Source: Stigmatella aurantiaca DW4/3-1 (GTDB taxonomy: Bacteria; Myxococcota; Myxococcia; Myxococcales; Myxococcaceae). From it: DNA of 64,000 nt. The notes beneath the pieces are model-generated. The model did not search any database. It saw only the letters and a program-made list of their open reading frames with translations, and was not told the DNA's origin. Location of the stretch: contig NC_014623.1 in assembly GCF_000165485.1 (NCBI RefSeq), positions 1,817,501 to 1,881,500 on the forward strand. Direction: 5' to 3'. The position numbers were made by a program, and so were the translations under genes. Of the stretch, positions 34,076 through 41,829 are shown one piece after another (the first letter of the stretch is position 1; the number at the start of each line of letters is the position of its first letter).

Positions 34076-35281
34076 ATGACTTCTTCTCGTCCTCGTCCCG
34101 CCCTGCTCGTGCTCGCGTATCTGGCGTTCGTGAGCCTCGGCCTGCCGGACGCGGTGTTGGGCCTCGCCTGGCCTTCGCTGCGTGACACGTTTGCCTTGCC
34201 CCAGGTGGGCATGGGCGCGATCCTCGCCGCGGGCGCGGGGGCGTACCTCGTCTCGGGCCTGTTCGCCGGGCGGCTCATGCAAGCCCTCAATGTCGGGCTG
34301 CTGCTGGCGGGCAGCACCGCCCTCGTCGCGCTTGGCCTGGCCGGCTACGCGACCGTGCCGCTCTTTGCCCTGTTTCTGTTCGCGGCTTGCTTTGTCGGCT
34401 TTGGCTCGGGGGGCATCGACGCCGCGCTCAACACCTATGCCGCCCAGCACTTCGGCCCACGCCACATGACGTGGCTGCACGCGGCCTACAGCATCGGGGC
34501 CACCTTGGGGCCGGTGCTCATGACCGCGCTGCTCGCGCGGGGGGCGGGGTGGCGCTCCGGGTATGCGGTCATCGGCGCGGTGCTCGCCACGCTCGCGGTG
34601 ACCTTCGCCGTGATGCGCAAGCAGTGGGATGGGGGGCCCGCGCAGCCCGGCGAGGCGCCCACCGCCAGCGTGGCGCCGTCCGCCACCGCCTGGGAGGCCC
34701 TGCGCCGGCCGCGGGTGAAACTGCAAAGCCTCATCTTCTTCGTCTACACGGGGGTGGAGGTGACCGGGGGCCAGTGGAGCTACACGGTGCTCACCGAGGG
34801 GCGGGGGCTGGGCACGGCCGAAGCCGGCACCTGGACCAGCCTCTACTGGGGCAGCCTGTTCGTGGGACGGGTGCTGTCTGGGTTCATCGTGGAGCGGCTC
34901 GGACCGGTGCGGATGCTGCGGCTGAGCACCGGGCTGGCCGTGGTGGGCGCGCTCCTCTTCGCCATCCCCGCCGTGCCGCCACCCGTGGGGCTGGGGCTGC
35001 TGGGCTTCGCGCTCGCGCCCATCTTCCCAGCGCTCATGTCCGAGACGCCCCGGCGGGTGGGCTCGGACGTGGCCGCGCACGCGGTGGGCTTCCAGGTGAG
35101 CGCGGGCACGCTGGGCGTGGCCGTCTTGCCGAGTGCCGCGGGCTTCGTGGCCGAGCGGTTCGGCGTCGCGATCGTGGCCACTCAGCTCTTCGTCTACGCG
35201 GCGGTGCTCGCGGTGCTCCACGGGGTGCTCACCGTGTCGGCGGATCGCCCGCTCGCCCCCGGGCAGGAATCCCGAGCCTGA
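34076..35281 (+). CDS. MFS transporter
   Basis: A 401-residue polytopic protein with about twelve membrane helices in two halves. The first half (ALLVLAYLAFVSLGLPDAVL) shows the SLGLPDAVLG signature seen in a group of sugar or drug-type MFS carriers, and the central loop is charged (MRKQWDGGPAQPGE). The conserved GRL segment in the first half is AGRLMQALN. It stands alone, diverging from the glucanase gene, so it might import a hydrolysis product, but the substrate cannot be told. Confidence 0.85.
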   Translation: MTSSRPRPALLVLAYLAFVSLGLPDAVLGLAWPSLRDTFALPQVGMGAILAAGAGAYLVSGLFAGRLMQALNVGLLLAGSTALVALGLAGYATVPLFALFLFAACFVGFGSGGIDAALNTYAAQHFGPRHMTWLHAAYSIGATLGPVLMTALLARGAGWRSGYAVIGAVLATLAVTFAVMRKQWDGGPAQPGEAPTASVAPSATAWEALRRPRVKLQSLIFFVYTGVEVTGGQWSYTVLTEGRGLGTAEAGTWTSLYWGSLFVGRVLSGFIVERLGPVRMLRLSTGLAVVGALLFAIPAVPPPVGLGLLGFALAPIFPALMSETPRRVGSDVAAHAVGFQVSAGTLGVAVLPSAAGFVAERFGVAIVATQLFVYAAVLAVLHGVLTVSADRPLAPGQESRA

Positions 35282-35450
35282 GCTTGTGTGGGAAACGGGC
35301 GGCCCCGTTCATCCTGGGCTTGCTCCGCGGGAGCCACATTGACACTGGAGCGTCGGCCGCAGGCGTCCCCTTGTCGCGCTTCACACACTTCTCACACGCA
35401 CGCTCTTCGTGGCGCCTGCCTCTCGCCCGGTGGCTCCTCATCTTCGCGGC

Positions 35451-35552
35451 ATGTTCTTCTTCTTCTCCAGCAGGCTCGGGTGCCTGGGCTCTATCGCTGT
35501 CTCGCTGGCCCTGTCCGCGCTGCTCTATCTGATCTTCTTCCGCGCGCACTGA
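35451..35552 (+). CDS. Candidate 33-residue membrane peptide
   Basis: ATG 35451 to TGA 35552 encodes MFFFFSSRLGCLGSIAVSLA and then a hydrophobic stretch ending LIFFRAH. It would be a single-span small membrane protein with a short basic end. There is no clear ribosome binding site, which lowers confidence. The rest of the gap 35282-35740 shows no other gene. Confidence 0.4.
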   Translation: MFFFFSSRLGCLGSIAVSLALSALLYLIFFRAH

Positions 35553-35740
35553 GCGCTGCCGAGGGCCGTGTCTCTGGGACTCGGGGTTCCGGCGGGTGCT
35601 TGGCAGTTCCTTCAGGCAAGCCCCTGCCAGCGAACGGTGGCGTTACGGGGTGTGCGACCAGGTCTGAGGAGAGCGGGAGTTTTGTGTGAGGCCGTGGCGC
35701 ATCTTGCCCGGCGGCCTGGGCATCGCCATTGTGGTCTGCC

Positions 35741-36169
35741 ATGGAGACGAACACGATCTACCGGGGACGGCTCATCGACCACGTGCAACTGGTGGTGCGG
35801 GACGTGGGGGCCAGCAAGCGCTTCTACACCGCGATCTTCGAGGCGCTGGGAATTCCTCTGGGTGGAGAGGGGGAGGGCTTCTTCTGGGCCGATGAGCTGT
35901 TCATCTCGAGCCAGACGTCCCCGGCCGCGCGCGGGGTTCTCACCGGCCCCACCCACCTGGCCTTCCAGGCGAAGGATCGGCCTTCGGTCGACCGCTTTCA
36001 CGCGGCGGCCCTGGCCGCGGGTGGAAAGGACCATGGCGCCCCCGGCGTGCGCCCCTACCACCCCGGTTACTACGCTGCCTTCGCCCTGGACCCTGACGGC
36101 AACAACATCGAGGCGGTGCACCACGGCCCCGCCGAGCGATCAGCGGAGTCGATCGTCGTCCGCTTCTAG
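35741..36169 (+). CDS. VOC superfamily (glyoxalase/bleomycin-resistance-type) protein
   Basis: A 142-residue protein starting at ATG 35741 (METNTIYRGRLIDHVQLVVR). It has the two beta-alpha-beta-beta-beta halves of the VOC fold. Likely metal ligands are the His in LIDHVQL, the His in PTHLAFQA and the Glu in NNIEAVHHGP. The segment ALDPDGNNIEAVHHG is the conserved C-terminal motif of this superfamily. Activities range from glyoxalase to dioxygenase and antibiotic binding; nothing here tells which. Confidence 0.88.
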   Translation: METNTIYRGRLIDHVQLVVRDVGASKRFYTAIFEALGIPLGGEGEGFFWADELFISSQTSPAARGVLTGPTHLAFQAKDRPSVDRFHAAALAAGGKDHGAPGVRPYHPGYYAAFALDPDGNNIEAVHHGPAERSAESIVVRF

Positions 36170-36289
36170 TCCGCGGCGGCGAGGGCGGGGCCGAAGAAGG
36201 AGCGCGGGCGCCACCGGCTGGCGCGCGGACATAAGCCTTTGGCGCCCTTCCGGAAACCTGAAACTGGGCGCCCGGCACAATGGCCCGCC

Positions 36290-36685
36290 ATGGCTCAGGC
36301 GCTGTTCCAGCAGCAGTTCGGGATGCTCTCGGCCGACCCGCAGCGGTTCCACGACGTGATGCGGGCGAGCTTCGGCGACGGGTACGACGTCCGGAAGGCC
36401 GAGCGGTTCCGCCTGCAAGCCCTCGCGGGCGACTTCGACTGGCTGCCGCCGGTGCGGTGGGTGGACTCGGCGGTGCTCGAGGGCTCTCGCGGCGCGTACT
36501 ACACCGAGTTCGACACCATGTTCCTCGACCGCGCGCTCCAGCGCTTCCCGTCGCTCGCGGAGGCCACCTTCTCCGAGGTGGCCGGGCATGTGCTGGACTC
36601 GCTGCTCAACCCCGTCGAGGACCAGGGGCACCGGGGTATCCAGTTCCGCCGCATCCTCGATGGGGTGGGGCGGGGCACCTGCTAG
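36290..36685 (+). CDS. Hypothetical protein with an E-x-x-GHxxD motif
   Basis: A 131-residue protein starting at ATG 36290 (MAQALFQQQFGMLSADPQRF). No signal peptide. The C-terminal half reads YYTEFDTMFLDRALQRFP then SEVAGHVLDSLLNP, resembling an E(x)xGHxxDxxxN motif seen near the end of some large RTX or metzincin-like secreted proteins. Whether it is an enzyme is not clear. It is convergent with, and 14 bp from, the next gene. Confidence 0.6.
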   Translation: MAQALFQQQFGMLSADPQRFHDVMRASFGDGYDVRKAERFRLQALAGDFDWLPPVRWVDSAVLEGSRGAYYTEFDTMFLDRALQRFPSLAEATFSEVAGHVLDSLLNPVEDQGHRGIQFRRILDGVGRGTC

Positions 36686-36699
36686 CGCAGGGAATCGGT

Positions 36700-37032
36700 T
36701 CACCCAGGGGTGTACTGGCGCGCCCTCACGTGCGCCAGGAACGCCTCGTCCAGGAGCACGTTGTACTTCTCGAAGTAGTAGGGAAGGTCGCTGGGCCACA
36801 GCCACATGCCATCGGTCTGTGAGTACAGCGGGCCGATGATGGGCTGGGCGGGATCCAACACGTCGCGCGCCAAGCCCCCCGCCGTGGCGGAGACTTTGCC
36901 GCTGCGCAGGTAGTGGAGGATCTGCTCATGGTCGTCGAGCAGGGGCGCTCCCCGTCTGTCGCTGAGGGCCGGTCCCGTGGCCTGCCCATGCGCCAGCTTG
37001 CGGAAGAACCCCACCATCTTCCTGGGATTCAT
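36700..37032 (-). CDS. Small hypothetical protein
   Basis: About 110 residues from ATG 37032 (MNPRKMVGFFRKLAHGQATG), with GAGG close upstream; an alternative ATG at 37101 adds 23 residues. Soluble, mixed helix and strand (LLDDHEQILHYLRSG, DGMWLWPSDLPYYFEKYNVL). No family recognised. The gene is next to the LysR gene but in a separate unit with a 190-bp gap. Confidence 0.6.
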   Translation of the reverse strand: MNPRKMVGFFRKLAHGQATGPALSDRRGAPLLDDHEQILHYLRSGKVSATAGGLARDVLDPAQPIIGPLYSQTDGMWLWPSDLPYYFEKYNVLLDEAFLAHVRARQYTPG

Positions 37033-37223
37033 GAGCCTCTGCGTCCAGGTTGTGGGAAGGGCGGATGACACGGTGCGAGCCCCGGCTAACGCAAAGTCCA
37101 TGCCCGCATGGCCACGCGTGATTCATCAGGGGTTCCCAGGAAAAGGGGCCGGGGCTGTTGCCTTTCGCGTTACAGATTCTCATGCGGTTGTGACGCTTCC
37201 GGTGACAGCGCGTCGAGGCCTCT

Positions 37224-38165
37224 TCACGTGAGGTGGGCGGTGGCGCGGGAGAGGGCGCCGCGCAGCCAGCGGTGCGCGGGATCGTCCTCGAAGCGCTCGT
37301 GCCAGAGCTGGACGGCGTTGAAGGTGGGCAGGGCCAGGGGGGGCTTGAGCACCTGGAGGGGCCACCCCTGGGCGAAGCCCTCCGCCATGCGGCGGGGCGC
37401 CGTCAGCACCAGGTCCGAGCGGGTGATGACCAGGGGCGCCGCGAGGAAGAAGGGCACCCGCAGGGCAATGCGGCGAGAGAGGCCCTGTTTGGCCAAGGCC
37501 TGGTCCACGATGCCCTCGCCCTGGCCCTGGGGGCTGATCAACACGTGTGGCAGGCGCAGGTATTGCGCCAGCTCCAGCCGGCGGTTCACCTCGGGGTGGT
37601 CCTTGCGGACCAGGCAGGCGAACTCCTCCTGGAACAGCTTCTGCTGGCGCAGGGCAGGGGCGGGGTTCGGGAAGGCTTGGATGATGAGGTCCACCGCGCC
37701 GCTCTCGAGCAGTTCGGGCGTCCAGCGCGAGTCGATGGGTCTCAGGTCCAGGTCCACCCGTGGCGCCTCCTGGCCCAGCAGCGCCAGCAGCGGCGGCAGG
37801 AAGATGGAGGCGAAGTAGTCGCTGGTGGCCAGGGTGAACCGGTGCGCGGTGGCGCGGGGCTCGAAGACGGGCTCGTCGCGCAGGGCCCGTTGCAGCTCCA
37901 GCAGCCCCCGGCGGATGGGCACGGCGAGCTGCTGCGCGCGAGGCGTGAGCACCATGCCCCCGCGGCCCCGGATGAGCAGCGCGTCGCCAAACACCTCCCG
38001 GAGCTGGCGCAGCGCGTGGCTCAGCGCCGACTGGGTGAGCCCCAGCCGGGTGGCCGCCCGGGTCACGCTGGCCTCGGTCAGCAGCGCATCCAGGGCGACC
38101 AGGAGGTTCAGGTTGATGCGCGACAGGTCCACCGCCCGCGGCGGGGCAACATGAGGAGTGCTCAT
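37224..38165 (-). CDS. LysR family transcriptional regulator
   Basis: A 313-residue regulator starting at ATG 38165. The winged helix-turn-helix lies at about residues 14-75 (LNLLVALDALLTEASVTRAA, LGLTQSALSHALRQLREVFG), as typical for the N-terminus of LysR proteins, followed by a two-lobed substrate-binding domain. It is divergent from the NmrA-like gene at 38250, with 84 bp between them, the usual arrangement of a LysR protein and its target. The inducing ligand is unknown. Confidence 0.93.
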   Translation of the reverse strand: MSTPHVAPPRAVDLSRINLNLLVALDALLTEASVTRAATRLGLTQSALSHALRQLREVFGDALLIRGRGGMVLTPRAQQLAVPIRRGLLELQRALRDEPVFEPRATAHRFTLATSDYFASIFLPPLLALLGQEAPRVDLDLRPIDSRWTPELLESGAVDLIIQAFPNPAPALRQQKLFQEEFACLVRKDHPEVNRRLELAQYLRLPHVLISPQGQGEGIVDQALAKQGLSRRIALRVPFFLAAPLVITRSDLVLTAPRRMAEGFAQGWPLQVLKPPLALPTFNAVQLWHERFEDDPAHRWLRGALSRATAHLT

Positions 38166-38249
38166 GAGTCTATGAATAGCATGCAGTGGCCTCATTTCAG
38201 GGAGGGGCGCATCTTGAGCCTCGTTGCTTCCTTCCCCTCGGAGAACGCC
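38166..38249. promoter_or_regulatory. Divergent promoter with a possible LysR operator
   Basis: The 84-bp gap between the LysR gene and the NmrA-like gene holds the short palindrome CTATGAATAG (38170-38179) and a flanking pair ATGAG and CTCAT. Such interrupted palindromes are common LysR sites, but the match is short. The assignment rests mainly on the divergent arrangement. Confidence 0.35.
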
Positions 38250-39140
38250 ATGAGCATCGTCATCAACACCCCCAACGGAACCATTGGCCGCAGCCTCGCG
38301 GAGAAGTTGCTGGCGGCAGGCAAGGCCCTCACCGTCATCAGCCGCAGCCCGGACAAGGTGGCGGAGCTGGCGAAGCGGGGCGCGCGCGTCGTCGAGGGGT
38401 CCATTGACGAGCAGCCGGTGCTGGAGCGCGCGCTCGCCGGCGCGGAGGCGCTGTTCTGGCTGACGCCGCCCGCGGGGCGGCCGGACTACCACGCTTGGGC
38501 CGCCCAGGCCGCACGGTCTGCCGCCCAGGCCGTGAAGGCCCACGGCGTGGGCCGCGTCGTGGTCCTGTCCAGTGTGGGCGCCCAGTCGGGCCCCGGTACG
38601 GGCCCCGTGAGCGTGTTGAAGGACGTGGAGGAGGCGTTCCTGGCCGCCAGCCCGAATGTCACCGTGCTGCGCCCCGGCTTCTTCATGGAGAACATCCTGC
38701 GCAGCCTGGACACCATCGTGAAGGCGGGGGCCATCTTCCAACCCATCCCCGGGGCCAAGCGCGTGCCGATGGTGGCCTCCGAGGACATCGCGGCGAAGGC
38801 AGCCGAGGTGTTCCTGGACGCGAAGTGGAAAGGCCACCGGTACCTGGGCGTCCATGGGCCGCAGGACCTGTCGCACCTCGATGTGGCGGAAATCCTCTCG
38901 CGGGAGCTGGGCCAGCCGGTGCGCTACACCGAAGTCACCCTGGAGCAGGCCCGTCAGGGGATGCTCGGGGCGGGCATGCCGGCCTTCCTCGCGGACTTGT
39001 TCCTGGAGATGTACCAGGCCATCCCCGAGGGCCGCATGGACCCGGCCGAGCCCCGGACGGCGGAGACCACCACCCCGACGACGATGGCGCACTTCGCCCA
39101 GCAAGTGCTCCGCCCCAAGGTCGCGGCTCTCGCCCGCTAG
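38250..39140 (+). CDS. NmrA-like NAD(P)-binding oxidoreductase
   Basis: A 296-residue Rossmann protein starting at ATG 38250 (MSIVINTPNGTIGRSLAEKL). The GxxGxxG-like turn is TPNGTIGR, followed by SRSPDK, a short helix with basic residues for NADP(H) recognition. VVVLSSVGAQ and RPGFFMENIL are typical of NmrA-type atypical SDRs. These proteins sense or reduce using NAD(P)(H). The target of the divergent LysR regulator is probably this gene. The substrate is unknown. Confidence 0.88.
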   Translation: MSIVINTPNGTIGRSLAEKLLAAGKALTVISRSPDKVAELAKRGARVVEGSIDEQPVLERALAGAEALFWLTPPAGRPDYHAWAAQAARSAAQAVKAHGVGRVVVLSSVGAQSGPGTGPVSVLKDVEEAFLAASPNVTVLRPGFFMENILRSLDTIVKAGAIFQPIPGAKRVPMVASEDIAAKAAEVFLDAKWKGHRYLGVHGPQDLSHLDVAEILSRELGQPVRYTEVTLEQARQGMLGAGMPAFLADLFLEMYQAIPEGRMDPAEPRTAETTTPTTMAHFAQQVLRPKVAALAR

Positions 39141-39250
39141 GGACGGGGGCCCCGGCGCCGAGCCGGCCCGCTGTTGCCTGGCTGCCCTCCGGGCGCCCTT
39201 CCCGGCGGAAGGGGTGGGCGAAGCCGGCAAAGCAGGGTAGATGCAAGGGG

Positions 39251-40285
39251 GTGAAGCTGTCCTATCCCATGCCCCTGTGCGTGGCGCCGATGATGGACTG
39301 GACGGACCGGCACTGCCGGTTCTTTCACCGTCAGCTCAGCCGCCACACCCTGCTCTACACGGAGATGCTCACCACGGGCGCTGTCCTGCACGGGGACCGC
39401 GACCGGCTCCTGGGGTTCGAGCCCGCCGAGCACCCCGTGGCCCTTCAACTGGGGGGCTCCGAGCCCGCCGCCCTGGCCGAGGCGGCCCGCATCGGCGAGG
39501 CGTGGGGTTATGACGAGATCAACCTCAACGTTGGCTGTCCGAGCGACCGCGTGCAGTCGGGCCGCTTCGGCGCGTGTCTGATGGCCGAGCCCGAGCTGGT
39601 GGCCCGGCTGGTGGCCGCCATGCGCGAGGCCGTGCGCATCCCCGTGACGGTCAAGTCGCGCATCGCCATTGATGACATGGAGGAGTGGCCGACGCTCGAG
39701 CGCTTCGTGCGCCTCATCTCGGCCGAGGGGTGCTCTCGCTTCATCGTGCACGCGCGCAAGGCGTGGTTGCAGGGCTTGAGCCCCAAGGAGAACCGGGACA
39801 TTCCGCCGCTGCGCTACGAGCTGGTCTACCGGCTCAAGGCCGAGTTCCCCTCGCTCGACATCAGCATCAACGGGGGCATCAAGACCCTGGAGGCCGCGGC
39901 CGAGCACCTGCGGCACGTGGATGGGGTGATGATTGGCCGGGCCGCCTACGAGAACCCGTACCTGTTGGCCGAGGCCGACTCGCGCCTCTTCGGGGCCTCG
40001 GAGGCGCCCCGCGACCGCCATGACGTGGTGGAGGCGATGCTGCCCTACATGGAGGCCCGCCGGAGCCAGGGCGCGCCGCTCAACGCCATCACCCGGCACA
40101 TGCTCGGGCTCTTCCAGGGGCTGCCGGGGGCCCGGGCCTGGCGCAGGCACCTGAGCGAGAACATCCACAAGCCGGGAGCAGGGCCCGAGGTGGTCACCGC
40201 CGCGCTCGCGTTGGTGCCCCGGGTCTCCGAGGCCAAGAGGGCCCCGGCCCCGGTGCCTCGCGCGGTGAGCGAAGCGGCTCCCTGA
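39251..40285 (+). CDS. dusA: tRNA-dihydrouridine synthase A
   Basis: A 344-residue flavoprotein that reduces uridines 20 and 20a of tRNA. The start is GTG 39251 (VKLSYPMPLCVAPMMDWTDR) with AGGGG just before it; the ATG at 39269 is an alternative. The DusA signature is present: VAPMMDWTDRHCRFFHR, TEMLTTGAV, and NLNVGCPSDRVQSGRFGACL with the catalytic Cys. SRFIVHARKAWLQGLSPKEN and INGGIKTLE follow as in DusA. It stands alone between unrelated genes. A housekeeping gene that is intact. Confidence 0.95.
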   Translation: MKLSYPMPLCVAPMMDWTDRHCRFFHRQLSRHTLLYTEMLTTGAVLHGDRDRLLGFEPAEHPVALQLGGSEPAALAEAARIGEAWGYDEINLNVGCPSDRVQSGRFGACLMAEPELVARLVAAMREAVRIPVTVKSRIAIDDMEEWPTLERFVRLISAEGCSRFIVHARKAWLQGLSPKENRDIPPLRYELVYRLKAEFPSLDISINGGIKTLEAAAEHLRHVDGVMIGRAAYENPYLLAEADSRLFGASEAPRDRHDVVEAMLPYMEARRSQGAPLNAITRHMLGLFQGLPGARAWRRHLSENIHKPGAGPEVVTAALALVPRVSEAKRAPAPVPRAVSEAAP

Positions 40286-40306
40286 GCCCGCGCCCCGGGG
40301 GCATGT

Positions 40307-40335
40307 CTTCCCCCGCATATAATGATGCGGGGAAG
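40307..40335. terminator. Bidirectional hairpin
   Basis: A stem of 8-11 bp (CCCCGCAT, loop ATAATG, ATGCGGGG, extended by CTTC and GAAG) lies between the converging dusA and ygfZ genes. Confidence 0.6.
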
Positions 40336-40386
40336 CCCTTCGGGAGGGTTTGGGTGGGAGAAGGTAGGCCATCTCCCGATAAATCT

Positions 40387-41463
40387 CTACAGGGGCGTTC
40401 CGCTGAAGGGCAGGGGGGCCACCTTCACGGTGGGGCCCTCGCCGAGGGTGAGCTCCGTGCCCGGGTCCAGGTGGTCCCGGTGGACGTAGCCCAGCGCCAC
40501 CCGCTGGCCCTGGGCCGGTGAGCGCACCACGCTCGTGAGCCAGCCGACTTTCTTCTCGCCCTTGCGCAGCTCGGTGCCGGGCTCGGCTTCGGCCTCTCCC
40601 AGGAGCAGCCCCGTGAGCTTGCGGTTCATGTGGCCGCGGAAGGTGGCCCGGGCAATCACCTCTTGTCCGATGTAGCAGCCCTTGTTGTACGAGATGGCGT
40701 GGGTGAGGTTCGCCTCCAGGGGAATGGTGGTGTCCACCATGTCCTGCCCGTAGCGGGGCACCCCCGCCTCCACCCGCAGCAGCTCCAGCGCCTGGAAGCC
40801 CAAAGGCTTCAGCCCGTGCGCCGCTCCCGCCGCCACGAGGGCCCGCCACACGGGCTCCAGCGCCTCGCGGGGCACCCAGAGGTCCACCCCCTGCGGGGCG
40901 AACGCCGGGGGGCCCAGCACCACCACCGGCGCCCCGGCCAGGGTCACCTGCCGGCTCGCAGGGGAAGCCAGGGGCTCGAAGGGGGCTCCCAGGGCCGCGG
41001 CCAGCACTTCGGGCGTCTTGGGACCGAGCAGCCGCAGGAGCGCCCACTCGCCGGTCGCCTCGTGAAGCTCCGCGTCCTCGGAGATGAGGTATTTGTCCAG
41101 GAACTCCCGCACCTTGGCGCCCGTCCCGGGCTCCAGGTCCATCAGCAGGTCCGTGTCCCGCTTGAGCAGGCGGGCGTCGGCCACCATGGCGCCCTTGGCG
41201 GTAATCAGGGCCGCGTAGGCCGTCGCCCCAGGGGCCAGCCCCTTCACGTCCTGGGTCACCATGCCGTGCAGGAAGCTCGCGCGGTCTTCCCCCGTTATCC
41301 GGAGCGTTTCCCGGTAGGAGGCATCATGGAGGGCCACGGCTTCCCGGGCCGCTCGATACTCCGCCTCGGGGTCTCCATAATCGGCCACCGCTTCCCGGCC
41401 GCCGGGCTTTGAGAAGTGGGCGCCTGCTTGCTCGTGAAGAAAATGCAGAGACAGCGGTTCCAT
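40387..41463 (-). CDS. ygfZ: Folate-binding protein YgfZ (Fe-S cluster biogenesis)
   Basis: A 358-residue GcvT-like protein starting at ATG 41463 (MEPLSLHFLHEQAGAHFSKP). It carries the YgfZ signature KGCYIGQEV at about residue 250, with the conserved Cys, and the GcvT-like opening (LHDASYRETLRITGEDRASF). YgfZ acts with tetrahydrofolate in repairing or assembling certain [4Fe-4S] enzymes such as MiaB. In this window no other Fe-S genes lie nearby. It is divergent from the cupin gene with 38 bp between. Confidence 0.93.
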   Translation of the reverse strand: MEPLSLHFLHEQAGAHFSKPGGREAVADYGDPEAEYRAAREAVALHDASYRETLRITGEDRASFLHGMVTQDVKGLAPGATAYAALITAKGAMVADARLLKRDTDLLMDLEPGTGAKVREFLDKYLISEDAELHEATGEWALLRLLGPKTPEVLAAALGAPFEPLASPASRQVTLAGAPVVVLGPPAFAPQGVDLWVPREALEPVWRALVAAGAAHGLKPLGFQALELLRVEAGVPRYGQDMVDTTIPLEANLTHAISYNKGCYIGQEVIARATFRGHMNRKLTGLLLGEAEAEPGTELRKGEKKVGWLTSVVRSPAQGQRVALGYVHRDHLDPGTELTLGEGPTVKVAPLPFSGTPL

Positions 41464-41501
41464 GTCCGTCGCTATATAGACGCCCAGGAGCGAATGCCAC
41501 G

Positions 41502-41829
41502 ATGGATGTGAAGCACCTGTCCGCCTTCCAAGGCTTCTCCGCGGAGAAGCTCCAGAAGCACAACGTCTTTCAGTCCGGGCGCTTCTTCCTGGACGTCTAC
41601 TGTGTCGCCCCCGGGCAGGCCCAGAAGCCCCACCAGCACGCCTTATCCGACAAGGTGTACCTCGTCCTCGAGGGCCGCTGCCGCTTCCGGCTCGGCGCCG
41701 AGGAGGAGACCCATGGCCCGGGTGCCACCGTGTTCGCCCCCGCTGGTGTCGAGCACGGCGTGGCCAACGATGGGCCGGACCACGCCCGTCTTCTTGTCCT
41801 GATGACCCCCCCCTCCGGAGCATGCATGA
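41502..41829 (+). CDS. Cupin-fold protein, joined in frame to the next gene
   Basis: A cupin of about 108 residues starting at ATG 41502 (MDVKHLSAFQGFSAEKLQKH). The metal-site motif is KPHQHALSDKVYLVLEG, with the second motif PAGVEHGVAN, so the three His and the Glu-like positions are largely there. The present sequence runs on in frame into the following VKOR gene. An 8-base C run (41806-41813) sits just before the junction; with one C fewer, the cupin would end at TGA 41827-41829, overlapping the VKOR start ATG 41826 by 4 bp as in a normal operon. I therefore treat it as a separate gene. The ligand is unknown. Confidence 0.7.
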
